Shown one piece after another: positions 10,920 through 24,100 of a stretch of DNA of 64,000 nt. The stretch comes from Adineta steineri. Taxonomy: Eukaryota > Rotifera > Eurotatoria > Adinetida > Adinetidae. Numbering within the stretch: the stretch's first letter is position 1; every line of letters begins with the position of its first letter. The DNA lies in assembly GCA_905250115.1 (NCBI GenBank), contig CAJNOI010000119.1, positions 151,346 to 215,345 on the forward strand, given 5' to 3'. Position numbers and translations under genes: made by a program. The notes under the pieces were generated by a model. The model saw only the letters and a list, made by a program, of their open reading frames with translations. It made no database searches and was not told the DNA's origin.

Positions 10920-13900
10920 TTACCATACAGTACATTTATTCACTCGACTATTTCCTTGACCTGGTTTACAATTGAATGCTCGATCAAATTCAACAAAATT
11001 TGATGTGGGACCATTGACTCTATAAAATAAATATATATATAAATTAAGATTTTTAATAATTTGAATGTTTGTACCTAAATGGTTCTAATGAATGAACACC
11101 GGATTCAACACGATCACGTGCAGATGCATCAGTGATTTTTGCACACGATATATGTGCATAATTAATGAAAAACATTTGTGTAGGTGAATACTTCGAAAGA
11201 TCCTTAAGTCTTTTATCAGCATTTGGATTAGCTTGTACGAATTTTTGATACGCCTTTAGAATATAATAGAATAGAAATATATATTTTCAACTATATACAA
11301 TTTAGTTAACTTACATAAAAAGCTTCGCGTAATCCACCATTATCAGCAATATCTTCACCTTGTGTTTGATCTCCATTTGCCTAAAAAAATAATATGTTGA
11401 ATCAAGATTTTCAAATAAAAAAATTAGCTCCTACATGGATATTGAGATTTGGTACAGTAAAATTACTATATTGATCAACAATACATGTTTTACGTTCAAT
11501 AAATGTTTCTATTGTTTCATCTGTCCACCATGGAATTTTATTTCCATCTTTATCAAACTTACGACCACGATCATCAAATCCATGTGTTATCTCATGTCCA
11601 ATAACAGATCCAATACCTATAAATAATCGTCAATCTTAAAAAATGAGCAAAGAAGTAAAAACAAATTGAAAAATATTTACCACCATAATTCAAATATCTA
11701 CAAGATTTAAGATTTATCAGTTATATAAATAAAAAAAGGAAAATAAATGGATTTACTTTGGGGCATCTTTATCAAAAAAAGGCTTTTGTAGGATACCAGC
11801 TGGAAAAACTAAATATAGTAAAAACGATGTAACTATGTATTCACTGAATCAATGAAACAATAAATTTACTAATTTGATTTTTGAATGGTGAATAGTAACC
11901 ACCAGCAACAGTCGGTGGCCAATCCTCCCATGCTTTACGATCAACATGTTTTCGAAGAAGTTGAAATTCTTCTTTGACTTTTATTGGAAGTAATTTTAAG
12001 ATATTATTGATAAAAGATAAATCGAAGACATACTAGAATATTCAATAATATAATATGAAATTATCATTTTCAAGACATAAAAATACATACATCAGCATAT
12101 TGTATTTCTAACTGTGTAACATTATCACTAGCTAAGTAGTCTGGATATCCAATTTGTACATCAATAGCTAAAGCCTATTAAGTAGAAAATTTCCATTACA
12201 GATTGTTAGTAAAATAATTATTATTAATTCTACTTTTTCTATGGCTTTAGTTTTTGCCATACTATCCATCCATGTCGAATCATCAAGCATATCAATAAGT
12301 GCTTTTCGAATATTAGCAACCAGTTCATACGACTTAAAATAAATTTATTGAAAATATAATAAATATATAAATTGCGTATTACTTGATTTCGAGCATTATC
12401 ATCAAAATATTTTTTTATATAAAGTTTCGATACTGCGAATCCCATAAAACTATTTACATAATTCCCACAAATAACTGTACGTGCTCGTTCAGTAGTAGTG
12501 CCACGAAATACGTGATCAAAATTGTCTTTAATGCTTCGAAATCGTTTTGGTAAAGTGTCAATTAGAGGCATCATAAAGCGCCATATAACATAATTTTGTA
12601 ATATACGTGGTGACACTTTTTCAATAATTGGTGAAACACAATATAAATAATCGAGTTCTCCTACAACGACCAGATCATTATCCATGAGAGTTACATTAGC
12701 TGATGCGTAAGCTGAAGTTAAATAATTAGTGAAATCAAACTAATGAGACAAGAAGATAATAGAAAAAACTAATAGATAAATTAATTTTAAAAAAACTAAC
12801 ACTTGTATTCAATAGTTGTTTTAGTTTACCAACGGTTGTACGAGTTACTACATTTGATCGGCGTCGCAGTTCACCAGTTGTCCGATAACACTAATTAAAA
12901 AATAGAATTTATCTTATTAGTAAGTCTATGCAAATTCTAATGTTTATTTGCACTCAAAATGAATATCAAAATTTTAGATTCTTTTTGTACCAAATCTTTC
13001 TAAGACAAAAGCCTTTTGAGCTTGAATAATTAAAGTACTATAAAGATCGTATGGGGAAATGACTGACAATCATTTTCTTCATGTAATACAACAATATATT
13101 GAATAATCTTTAAAAGCACTCAAAACTCAAGATTTTATACATGAACAAAATATAAAATGACTTACTTTCGCAATTTTTCTTTCAAATTTATACATATCAA
13201 TCACATCTTGTTCGATTGTTAATGTATCATTTGATAATAATGATGCTAAATCAAATATATATCGTTGATAAGCTACAGTAGTTTTTGATTTATGTATATA
13301 ATATTCTCGTTCACCTAATCCAAGATCACCTGCACCAATCTAAAACAATTTTTATAAATGTATAATATATTTCATGGATTTTATAAATTACTCTAAGAAC
13401 ATATTGTGTCGAATTCTTATTATTAATTGATGTCTCAATACTAAATATAATTTTATTCCGATATTTTCGTAATTTAAGTAAAAGATTTAATATATCAAAA
13501 GTTGAATTGTCCCATGAACTTTGTATAATAGGCCAACCACCAAATTCATTATTAATCAATGACAGTATTGGATTAATACCTTCATCTTCAATATGTTGTT
13601 CATCTATACATGAATAATATAAAATACGAGCGTTGATTATTGCTTTTGGCTCGTTTGTGTCATTAGTTGATGATAGTGTTAATATATCTTAATAGAAATA
13701 ATATTTAGAAGAAAAATCATAGAGAAACTAAAAAACATACCAACTACATTATAGGCTAATTTTGTTTGCAATAAATCGAGGTTAGTTGCTAGAAATAGAA
13801 TTAAAAATATTTTATTGATTTATCTTATATATTTTTTCGTACTATCATGAGGTGTTCGATTATTTTTAATCCATGTTCCACAAACAAAGTGATAAAAATC

Positions 13901-14229
13901 TTCACATGGGTCAACTGTTTCATCAATGCTTTCAATTAAATATTTTTCTAGAAATAGATAAATTGATACCAATACAATTATATTATTTTGAAGAGAATGT
14001 ACCTGCTTTAACACAATATGGAGTTACACATAACTCATTATTCACTAAATTATAAACAAAAAATGATTTTCTTAAAATATTATTTTCAAAAAAGAATAAT
14101 TGTACCATTTACTTCAGGTGTTGTTTTGTTGTTCACAGGCAATATAGCAACTAAGACAAATTGTAAAAGAAAGATTCCGAGTAGAATACCTAGTAAAACA
14201 AGAAGTTTCTTTGAGCGAGTTCGAGGCAT
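10920..14229 (-). CDS. M13 family metallopeptidase (neprilysin/ECE-like)
   Basis: Seventeen exons, in minus order: 14229-14106, 14044-14003, 13947-13843, 13788-13741, 13687-13392, 13339-13166, 12890-12801, 12739-12383, 12332-12234, 12174-12091, 12032-11870, 11808-11757, 11697-11681, 11616-11435, 11380-11315, 11253-11075, 11019-10920. They sum to 2,178 nt (725 residues), the normal family length. It is a type II membrane protein: a short basic cytoplasmic tail, a TM helix (about residues 9-30), then [13 protein letters not shown]. The zinc site is HEITH (exon 11435-11616), with the third ligand in GEDIADNGG (exon 11315-11380), and the protein ends in CTVW. It would cleave small extracellular peptides. 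The substrate-binding NAYY/NAFY motif reads GGYY here. The frame is open back to an ATG at 14430, so a longer cytoplasmic tail is possible. Confidence 0.9.
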
Positions 14230-14230
14230 T

Positions 14231-15485
14231 GGAGATTTTGCGGATATGCTAATAGAAAAGATTATGGATTTAGTTTGTAAATTTATTATGAAAACGCGGA
14301 AAGAAGAAATGTCGAATGAAAAAAGATCGCCAAAGAAAAATGTGGAATCGAACGAAATTTTTAAGATATTGTTATTAATCAAAGCAGCCTTACCATCACC
14401 CTCATCCTCATTTTCATCGTCACTTTTCATCGAACATTATTATTCATTGGTTCGATAATTTTTCCAGCCGATGGTATTTTCTTAAATGTTTTTCTATCGA
14501 GATTTGTTTTTCGATCTTTTTTTCTTCGACATTTAATTTTCGGCATTTTTAATACATACCAGTTGATATATTAGATAATTTACACTTAATCCTTTTTGAT
14601 GATCCATCACTGAGACGAGCAGCCATACTTAAAACTGAAAGTTGATTGAAAATAATATGACATTCTTATATTTTTCGTTGTTTTAGAAGTAACACTTGAA
14701 TATTACATGGACATCAGCAAGCAAACTATTAAGTCAATCTAAAGGAAGAGAGAAACATGATTAATATTGCTTGATGTTATATTTTTGAAAGAGAAATACT
14801 CTCTTCATCTTTTGCTATTTTCCTCTTTTGTAATAAAACGAAAGATAAAATCATATAGATTTAATCATCTAGTACTACCCTCTTGTCTAACGGTTCTATT
14901 ATTACAAAATAAGAAAAAAGTAAAAGATAAATATTCGTATTTGTAAATAGTAAAAAGGTGAAAATCATCTACATGCCACTCAATTACTGAATGTTTCAAT
15001 TGTTCAGGTATTTCACTTTTCACGTATTTGACAAAGTATTCATCTGTTCAATCTTTCCGTTATTGTTTCACTCACCGTGAGCTTTAATCGTCGACGTATT
15101 CGATTATCTAACTTTTCGACTGATCACATTTGCAAAGTTTTAGTTGCGATTGTTTATTATGATTATGAAATTATTCCTTTCATCGTTACGCTACGAGATG
15201 TAGTCAAGAGATTATTGACTTCACACTCTTTTTCACGCTAAATCCTAAGCTCCGCAAAGTACTTAATGTGGTGAAGTAGATTATTTTCTTTTTATAGGTG
15301 CTAAAACATATGAAAATGACACGATTTGGCTCACCCTCACTATCACGACTAGTTGAAAACTATATCGAATCGATAAGTACTCGAACTCATCTTTGATCTT
15401 GACATTTACCCATCGAAAGATAAAAAATAACAGCACACTCACTACTGGCTTACGAAATAATTTTCTTCTCTTCATACAGGAGCGA
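14231..15485. other. Intergenic / 5' region of M13 gene
   Basis: The first 200 nt are open on the minus strand and may be an extra N-terminal tail or 5'UTR intron of the M13 gene. A donor GTAAGG lies near 14391, but the phase to the best acceptor does not fit. The rest shows no gene. Confidence 0.35.
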
Positions 15486-16020
15486 CAATATTTTTTTCTG
15501 AAAAAGAAAATGTAACAATGAGGGTAAAAAATATTCCTTTCGATATTGAGAATGTAAGAACGATGATAGACAAGATTTTTTGCGTAAAAGACTAAAATAC
15601 AAAAGAAATAAATTTTTCTCAAAAAGAGGCGTATAGCAACGAGAGCAAGAAAAATGCGTCTGTCAATGACAATACAGAAATGATGACAGATAAGTTTTCT
15701 CGCGGAAAGAGTTTGAGGATGGGAATAAATAAATTTTTTTTCTGAAGAAGAAAATGTGACAACGAGAACAGAAAATATTCCTTTCAATAATGAGAATGTA
15801 AGAACGATGATAGACAAGTTTCTTTTCCGTGAAAGAGTTGGTGAAAGTAGAAATATACAAGTTTTTTTTTCTGATAGGAGAATGTAGAAATGAGTAAAAG
15901 AAATTCTTCCAACAAGGAGAATATAATTATCATGCTTAAGAAGTTTTTCCCGGGAAAAAAATGTAACAATAGAAATAAAAATCAATTTTTTCAGGAGGTA
16001 GAATTTAGAAATGAGAGTAA
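15486..16020. repeat. Degenerate tandem repeat, about 120-nt period
   Basis: Four to five diverged copies start near 15490, 15613, 15738, 15862 and 15965. Each has a T-rich head (TTTTTCTGAAGAAG), an AATGTGACAACGAG-like core and GAATGTAAGAACGATGATAGACAAG or a variant. The long minus-strand open frame over this interval (15281-15985) is a by-product of the repeat, not a gene. Confidence 0.6.
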
Positions 16021-16049
16021 GCTGTGTTCGTAGAAAATGGATATGTTAC

Positions 16050-16320
16050 AGATGTAATAAGAAAGATTTTTTCGTCTTGAATATCTCTTATATAATCAAT
16101 ACATATATCAGCATTAGTAAATACTTGAAGACTATAAACAAGACGTCGTAATTGTTCTTTTTCATTTTCAAATTTTCTTGAAGGATCATCAAATAACAAT
16201 ACAATTTTCAACAAATCGTGTCGGTTTTGAAGAACTAAATTTTCCTAGTACAACTGATATTTGATTGAATGAAACACTTTTAGGTATTACTACAGTTGCA
16301 TAACATTCTGAACATAATCC
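16050..16320 (-). pseudogene. Fragment of rotifer ART/TPR-associated N-terminal domain
   Basis: Minus-strand translation gives KPTRFVENCIVI, then a frameshift, then EQLRRLVYSLQVFTNADICIDY and IRDIQDEKIFLI. This order matches, as I recall it, the conserved N-terminal domain of bdelloid proteins that carry ADP-ribosyltransferase or tetratricopeptide parts. The frame changes inside the motif and similarity stops after EKIFLITS, with no downstream domain. It is therefore a dead, truncated copy. Confidence 0.45.
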
Positions 16321-16456
16321 ACCCATTTGAAGATAATGTTAATATTAATCTATGTTAGAAAAAAGAAAGATAGAATCTACTCGTTAGATTTTAAAATAAA
16401 AAAGATCTTAGAAATAAAACATACTAACTACAAACATATGTTTCCATGTTGTCCAT

Positions 16457-16480
16457 AAAAAAATGAGTACTCATTTTTTT
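16457..16480. repeat. Perfect 24-nt palindrome
   Basis: The two 12-nt halves (A7-TGAGT and ACTCA-T7) are exact reverse complements with no loop. This could be chance or a hairpin-prone site; no neighbouring gene explains it. Confidence 0.6.
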
Positions 16481-17066
16481 TTCAGCGACTGGATATGAAT
16501 GTATTATATTATATTATTATATAAAATATCGTCCGATAAAAAATTATAAGGTACAATGTTTTACAAATATCTAAATGCTAGGTATACTTATATTTAATTA
16601 AAATCTATAAATAAAATTATAAAGATATACATTGTTAATGTTACATAAGATATTTTAAATATTAATAAATTTTCATTAAACTTTTATAATTTAATCAAGT
16701 AAATGTATAGAAAAGAACTAACTTTTATTTTATCGATTAAAATACTAGAAAGAAAAAAATGGTCAATTAAAAATTAATTTATAATAGTAACTATATTCTT
16801 ATATAAAGTTGTTATATTTGTAATTTAACTAATGTCTTTGTCAACAAAAGTATTTAAATAATATATTGGAGAAGTATATAATGATTATTCACTTAATTTA
16901 CAATGAAGAAGATCAAACATATGTACTTAGACAAAGTTATGTGAGAATATAGCTTTAAAATAAAAAGAAAATTAATTTTAGCGTTTACTATATATATATA
17001 TCTAAGAATTATTTTTCTTATTCTAATTAAGAAGAGTTTTAAATTGTCATATTCAGTGAACTTCTT

Positions 17067-17130
17067 GAGGGTGTGAGTATGAGTCTTTAATTTCTTATCT
17101 TGCGTTCACCCACACTCACACTCATACTCT
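17067..17130. repeat. G-rich/C-rich hairpin with telomere-like arms
   Basis: The left arm carries GGGTGTGAGTATGAGT and the right arm CACCCACACTCACACTCAT. They pair imperfectly around a T-rich loop. Similar hairpins occur at 2398-2434, 44011-44087 and 51141-51194. Confidence 0.5.
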
Positions 17131-19150
17131 AGTTATCATAGATCATAAAATATCAAATATTTAGTTGACCAAAATCGAGATTTTTATCAGTTTTATGTAT
17201 ATATAAAACAAGAATAATACAATATCTTTAACTGGAGATAGCATTCTTTAATACTGTGAATTTGAGAGAAAATTAAAGTTCACTTATAGAAAACGACTGA
17301 TTATTCAAAAATAAATAAGTAGTACTACGTCGATGGTGATTTTTTCTGTCGATCTTTTGAATAGTCAAAAAGTATTTAATTATAAATACGACGAAGAATA
17401 ATTTTTATTGACTTTTGAACTACCAATTAAGTTCAAATGACTCAGTATTCTGATTAGTTTTGTAATTTTGGCTTGTAAAGTAGTAAAAAAAGTACGAGAG
17501 ACTTTATATATATATTTCAAAAGAGATTATTTATAGTTTAATTACTCTTTGAAAATAAGACGCGTAATATTTTTATTACTATATTCTTATTCTTTTCATT
17601 CTATCAAATATTTAATGTAACGAAACATTAATACTTTCAAAAATATATAATAATGAGACATCTTTTAATAAATCTGTTCGAACTATCGAATCAAAGAAAA
17701 AAAATGCTCACTAAAGTCATTTCAGTAGATAATGATCTCTGTAAATTACCAAGTGTTTATTTTTTAACAGTTCGTAAAAGAAAAACACAGAAAGTTATTT
17801 AGTTAGATATTACAAACAGATATGAGTATGACTGTTTAAATGATTATAATATTTTCATATTCAAATCATCAAATTGTTGCACTACTTTTATTTAATGTAA
17901 AATACACTTAAATTATTTTCAGTTTGATACAACAATCAAAAAAATCGATACTGTAGGATAAATAAAACAGATTTGTTCTTTTATTAGAAAATAAATAAAT
18001 TACATATAGACTTTATTCGTTTAAATACTAAATACTTTATTTCTATTATGAAATATCGTCATATTCTTATTTTATCAAAATAACGTCTTTACATATTCAA
18101 TTCTGTTACATATAGCAACGTTTTAACTTTCTTTTTTTCGTTCCATTATTTAATTAAAGTCAAGTTGTCTGTATACATAAACATGAATGTTGCTGTAGTT
18201 TTTTTCTTGTTGAATTCGATGATATGAGAAAAAAATATCTAGATATCAAACTCGATCCATATTCAAAAAGTAATAGACATGCGTAAGATCAGTCAATATT
18301 AAGTTTTACTACATTGTACCATCTTCTTTGTAGAAATACTTCTATTTTATAATATTCTTTCAATATCTTCTTAGTTAAATTCTCAAAACAATCAACAGTT
18401 CATTATTAAATTAATTTATACAAAATAGATCTTGTTGTTTACCCTTGATTTTTCAAAAGTAGTTTTCAACAAGAAACATTATGAGAATAAGTAGATTTCA
18501 TGATTTTCTTAACTACATATAGAAATTTGTTTGTAGTTTGTCTTCATGTAATTAGTCTGATTAAAATTATATTCTTATTCTCATATTGCTTAGAAATGAG
18601 AATACCTTCATCTTAATAGGAAACACTATAGAGTGTTAAACACGTGTTTACTATGTTACCAAATATCCCTAAAATCTTTTATATAAGAAAAAAAATATGA
18701 TGAGAGATGTATATGTGAATAAATTAAAAGACAAAATATAATATCAATGCTTATATGTTTCGAATTAATTCGATTATCTTTACACTATTATGAATATCGT
18801 AACTATTAGTTCTAAAGTTAAATTGATATTGGCATAACACAGATAGTACATTTTCTAGTTATATTTTGATATGTAGTTTGAATGACTTTTCTTTTATTTT
18901 CTATTCAACAACTACTACCTTAATATTACATTCAGCCAATTTACTAACATACTTTTAGCATAAGTTAATAAGAAAATACTAAGTAAATTTGTTTTTTTCA
19001 TAGTTAATCAGAAAAACCTTTGTATAATGCTTGGAAAAATCTTTAAAAAATATCGATCTAGTTCTTATGATCATGGATAGCATAGGATTATTTTATAGAA
19101 TTTAAGCATAAAATATTTCTTTTTATATTTCATTTAATTTCAGTTTCATA

Positions 19151-19926
19151 TAGTGGCGTAACCAGAAATTTAAGGATGATGGGGCTCAGCCCCAAAACTG
19201 TCTATACCATGTAAAAGAAAACGTAAAAAATCAGATTTTCATTGATTTTTCGATGATGAAAAATCGATTTAAATCTGTTTTTTTTTGAAAAATCAATAGA
19301 AATCGATTTTAATCAGGGATTATCAATATTCTTGCATAAGTGAGTCGATATCGAGCTATATCGTACCTGGAAATATGATAAGAGTATCACAGATTGCTCT
19401 ACCATTGTACTTACTGTTTGTCGATGCAAGGATTCTGAAAACAAGGTCGAGAAGTCTGACCGATAGTCGGAAACTAGAGAAAAACACGTTTTTTCTTCAT
19501 TATGATTAAAATCGATTTCTTTTGTTAGGAAAAACTGTCAAAATATATTATCTGATGAGAATTCATCGATTAAAAGATATTAATTTCAATGGTTTAATCA
19601 ATGAAAATCACTCTTCATTGTAAAACCTATTTAAATCGGTTTTATAACAGTAATCTATTAAAATCTATTTTTGTGAGAATTTAATCGATAATAATTGATT
19701 TTCATGGGAGGAATCTGTTACAATCTATTATGTGTCACGGTTTAATCAGAAAATGTGGTATTTAATCAGATTTTCTTGATTTTTCTCAAAAAATCGATTT
19801 TAATCAGATTTTTTGTAGTTCTTTTACATGGGTAGTCTTTTGGATTTTTTGATTGACAAGTTCAGTAACCAAAAAATCCGGGTGATGGGGCTAAGCCCCA
19901 TCTGGCCCAGTGTGGTTACGCCACTA
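19151..19926. mobile_element. MITE-like DNA transposon remnant
   Basis: The 776-nt element is bounded by exact 14-nt terminal inverted repeats (TAGTGGCGTAACCA ... TGGTTACGCCACTA). Subterminal palindromes GGGGCTCAGCCCC and GGGGCTAAGCCCC follow, and further in is a third inverted pair (CATGTAAAAGAA / TTCTTTTACATG). If the outer TA is a target duplication, the TIR proper starts with GTGGCG. The interior is full of AAATCGATTTTAATCAGATTTT-like repeats and has no transposase frame, so it is non-autonomous. Confidence 0.8.
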
Positions 19927-20446
19927 CTACTTATGAGCAAAATATAAGCTCAAACAGAGGGTATCACTTGATGAGGTTCTCTCGTGCGCAAAATATACTG
20001 AACACGAGATAGAAAAAAGTATTGGGCATTCTCAATAAAATACTGTGCAAAAATATATGCCCTTTTTAAATTAAAATTTAATAGTAATAAGAAAGAAAGC
20101 GATACTATGAATACGTTAAAATCAGAATGAACAGTAGTTCTTTAATATTAAGTGATACAGTGCACATATTTCATTTATTTCTATTTAATCTTGTTTATGA
20201 CGTTTCACAAGTGATAATACCGATATTTATTAGATTTTTAATAAGAATTAAAAGTAACTAAAAAAAGAAAAGGTAAATTAGAAGAACTACACGAAAATGT
20301 TTATTATCTGTTCAAGAATCGTACATATTTGATGATTTCAAAATAATACATTTAATAGCAAGCAAATCTAAAATAAACTGAAATATTTCTTTCTTTTTGC
20401 GTAAGTTAGTTGATTACTAAATTACCGTATTTATTATCTTTGGTAT
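19927..20446. other. 3' flank of the NRPS gene
   Basis: No gene. An AATAAA signal (minus strand) lies about 20 nt downstream of the NRPS stop codon, which fits polyadenylation. Confidence 0.4.
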
Positions 20447-21174
20447 TTATTTTAATAGACTCGCTAAGTAGTTGCACATGTTAAGAATTTGCTTTTCATT
20501 AAATATCCAAGAAGAATGGCTATCACCATACATTTGAAATAACTGGATATATTCATCATTCACTAGTGTGTCAAGATTATTAAATGATGTATTGGTGTAG
20601 TATGAAGTTAATTCTAACTGATCGTTCAATGTAACGTTTTCATTCATCTTATTAGCTTTAAATAATACAATATTTATATTTCTGTTGGTTATATTTAATC
20701 CAAATGGTTCGTTGTCTATCATCGGTAAATAATAGGTCATGGAATCATTAACATATATTTTATGTATTTTGCCAATTTCAAAAGAAGCCTTGCTTACATT
20801 AAAGTATGAGTCGATCATAAAAATGTTACCAACTTTCTCGCCAGCATTAATCAATTGGCGAGAAAGTTCAAACGATAAAATGCCGCCAAAACTCCAGCCT
20901 AGAAAGTTATATGGACCATCATGTTGGATTTCTTTTATATACTTTATGTATACAGGAGCTAATGTCTCGAATGAAAAGCCTTCTTCAATAATTTTTGCTT
21001 GAAGATCAAGATAGTAGTTGTTGAATATTACCAGTTTAAATTGGGATAAATGAGGCACAATATTGTCGAAGTAGCTTTCGGCACCACCGTCACCAGGCGG
21101 CAAAATAAACAAAATATTATCGCAACTTTCATTGATCACAACAAACGGATGCTCGAAAAAATTCGAAGTAATGT
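20447..21174 (-). other. NRPS thioesterase domain
   Basis: The last exon encodes an alpha/beta-hydrolase of about 240 residues: ILFILPPGDGGAESY, the nucleophile elbow GWSFGG (Ser), FMIDSYF (Asp) and GDSHSSW (His). The triad appears complete. This is a type I TE that would release the finished peptide by hydrolysis or cyclisation. It is joined to T5 by a 63-nt intron (21175-21237) in phase 1. Confidence 0.85.
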
Positions 21175-24100
21175 CTACAAGAGAAATCAGTGGGTTTATA
21201 TATTTGATGGATGTTTTTTAATTTAAAGATGTTTTACCCTGATCGATATGTACTGATTGCCATCGTGTTGTCTGCGTATCATTGGAGGGAAGTGTTTGAA
21301 GTAGTTGTGCATGTTGTCGAATAGTTGGCTGCTGCAGAAAAAGACCAATCGAGAGTAAATGAGCATCGAAATTGAATAATGACTGGTAACGATAATAAAG
21401 TTTGATGAAGCGAAGTGAATGGCCACCAATAGTAAAAAAGCTAGTAGTTCCGGAAATGTGATTTTGATTAGAATGAAGAACCTGACACCAAATTGTATGT
21501 ATACGTTCTTCGAACTGATTAAGAGGAGCATCAGATTTATCGGATAATAACGAAGTTGATAAAGAAAAGTCAGGTGAAGGAAGTTGTTTTCGGTCTACTT
21601 TTCCATTTTGATTCAAAGGTAGTTTATCAAGTATAACAAATATTGATGGTATCATATGTGGTGGAAGATGAGATTGACAATGTTCACGCAATTCTTGTTC
21701 TATAATATCAGAACTTTGAACATATGCAACTAAATAATCATCATTCCATTTCATGACAACACATGTAGAGATGGATGTGATGTTAAGTAAACATCGTTCG
21801 ATTTCACCAAGTTCAATTCTTTGTCCATGTAGTTTGATTTGATGATCTTTTCTTCCTTGATAATGAAGAAGACCATTGCTATCCATTGTAACAAGATCAC
21901 CTGTTCGATAAAATAGTTCACCATCTATTTCAACAAGAGCTTTTGCAGATAAATCATCACGTCCAAGATAACCAGCAAAGACACCAACACCTCCTATAAA
22001 CAATTCGCCATCTTGATTAGTGATTGGTCGTTGTGAATATTCATTTATAACCATACATCGGTAATTAGAAAGTGGTGTACCAATTGGAATACTTTGTGTA
22101 TTGGGCATAGGATGTACTCTATAGAAGGTGGAAACTATAGTAGCTTCAGCTGGACCATATAAATTCCATAAAGTACAATTGAGAATATTGCTTTCTTGGA
22201 TCAGATCGATCAGCTTAGAAGGAAATACTTCTCCTATCGAAACAAAAGTGTAGTGCAAAGGAAATCATGAAAAGTGTCTGTTTTCACTTACCTGCACTAC
22301 AAAGCAATCGGAGATACTTTACAACATATATTTTCTTATACTGCATGAGGAAACTGAAAAAACTTTGAATTAAAGTTGGTACAGTACTGAAATGTGTAAT
22401 CTGTTTATTATAAAACACATCAGCTAGATACTCAAAATCAGTCATTCCTCTTGGATGTAGCATGACACATGTAGCGCCAATTAATAAAATACCTACTATT
22501 TGTCGAAGATGACCGTCATAAGTACATCGAACGATCTGGACAACCACATCATTGTTCTTCAATGTGGTAACATTCCCAAATGAATATATAAAACGAATGA
22601 AATTTTCATGGCGATATTGGATCTGTTAGAATGGACAGCAACAGAAATGTGAAGCAAAAATTTTAGTATTCACTTACCGCTTTCGGTATTCCTGTTGAAC
22701 CACTTGTGAAAATGATAAAAGCAATATTATTAGGTGTGACAGTAATACTTGATAGTCGAGCAAAATCAGCATCGCTCATTACATCATTATTAGCGAGTAT
22801 CGAATGAATATCAGCTGAAAGAATATCATTATTAAACTTCATTTTTGTCAGCCAATGAACAAGAACAAGGCGACTTTGTGTTTGTTGTATGAATTCATGC
22901 AAACGATGTTCTGGATCTCGAGGCGACAATGAACAATAAACACCACCAGCCATTAAGATTGACATAATACCAATCACCTAGTCAAAATTAATTTTATACT
23001 TACATCAGTATTTATTTCTTCTAATTAACTTACCATTGACAAACTTCGCTCAGCACATTGACAAACAATCTCACCTGGAGTGACATAATATTCATTAAGA
23101 AGAGTTAAAGATAGGACCTGAACATAATATAGAAGTTCACAATATGTCAAAGATTGTTCATCTAGTTCAACTGCTAGTTTTTGTGGATGTTTCTTTACTT
23201 GTTTCACAAATTCATGATGGATACAAGTGAGAGCAGATGAATATGATATTTGTGTATTATTCAGTGATTGTATCATATATTGTTCTTTTGATAATGTTAA
23301 TGATAATTCATAGATAGGTTTGTTCATTTGATTATCAATCATAGATGCCAATAGTTGGTGTAAAATGGAATGAAATCGTTGTGAAATCTTCTCCACTGTC
23401 TCTCTATTGAACAAATCAAGTGATGCATTGATTGTGCATGATAGTTTATTCATGTTCATATCATGATGAATTAAAAGAGAGAGGTCGTGTATATCTAATA
23501 TCTCATCTTCATTATCATTGAATGAGAAAGATGCTGGAAGAAGTTGAGAATCACCAATCATGGTTACATTGTTGCTGTTGTTTGATGTAAACTCCAAAAA
23601 TGTATCCAAAAATGCATATTTTGAAATATCTGGATGTTGGTTGAGAATACGTTGAAGTGGAAAATATGAATATTTCATACTATTTGTTGTTATCTCTCGA
23701 ATATGTTCGAACAGTTGATGTAAATACGAATGAGGATTTAATTGACATCGCAATGGAATGATATTCTCAAACAATCCAATGATTGATTTGAGTTCATCTC
23801 TATATCGATTATTATTGATGTTCATAGCCAGACAGAGATCTGTTTGTCCTTTAGTTAATTTAAATAGAAAGATGAAATAAATGGCAAATGTGAGGTGTTC
23901 GAGTGATATGTTATTTGATGATGCCTGTGTAAGAAATTCATGTGAGAGATCTTGACCAAAATCAAAAGAAATAGATGTTCTGCGACTAGTTCGATGTTCA
24001 TTTGAGAGACGATATCGATCAAATGGTAACGACAAAGACTGATCGAGTTTACAATCATGAAGAGTATCAAACCAAAACATACTTGCACCTGTCATTGACA

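Larger units (their letters stand above)
16321..19150. other. Gene-free AT-rich region
   Basis: No coding sequence recognised over about 2.8 kb. It contains a 24-nt perfect palindrome and a telomere-like hairpin, listed separately. Confidence 0.5.

Noticed and set aside
14018..14458. Plus-strand 146-codon frame
   Set aside because: Antisense to the M13 N-terminal exons, which have a clear TM segment and matching phases.
15281..15985. 234-codon minus-strand open frame
   Set aside because: It coincides with a tandem repeat, overlapping frames are also open, and the product is low-complexity Phe/Ile/Lys.
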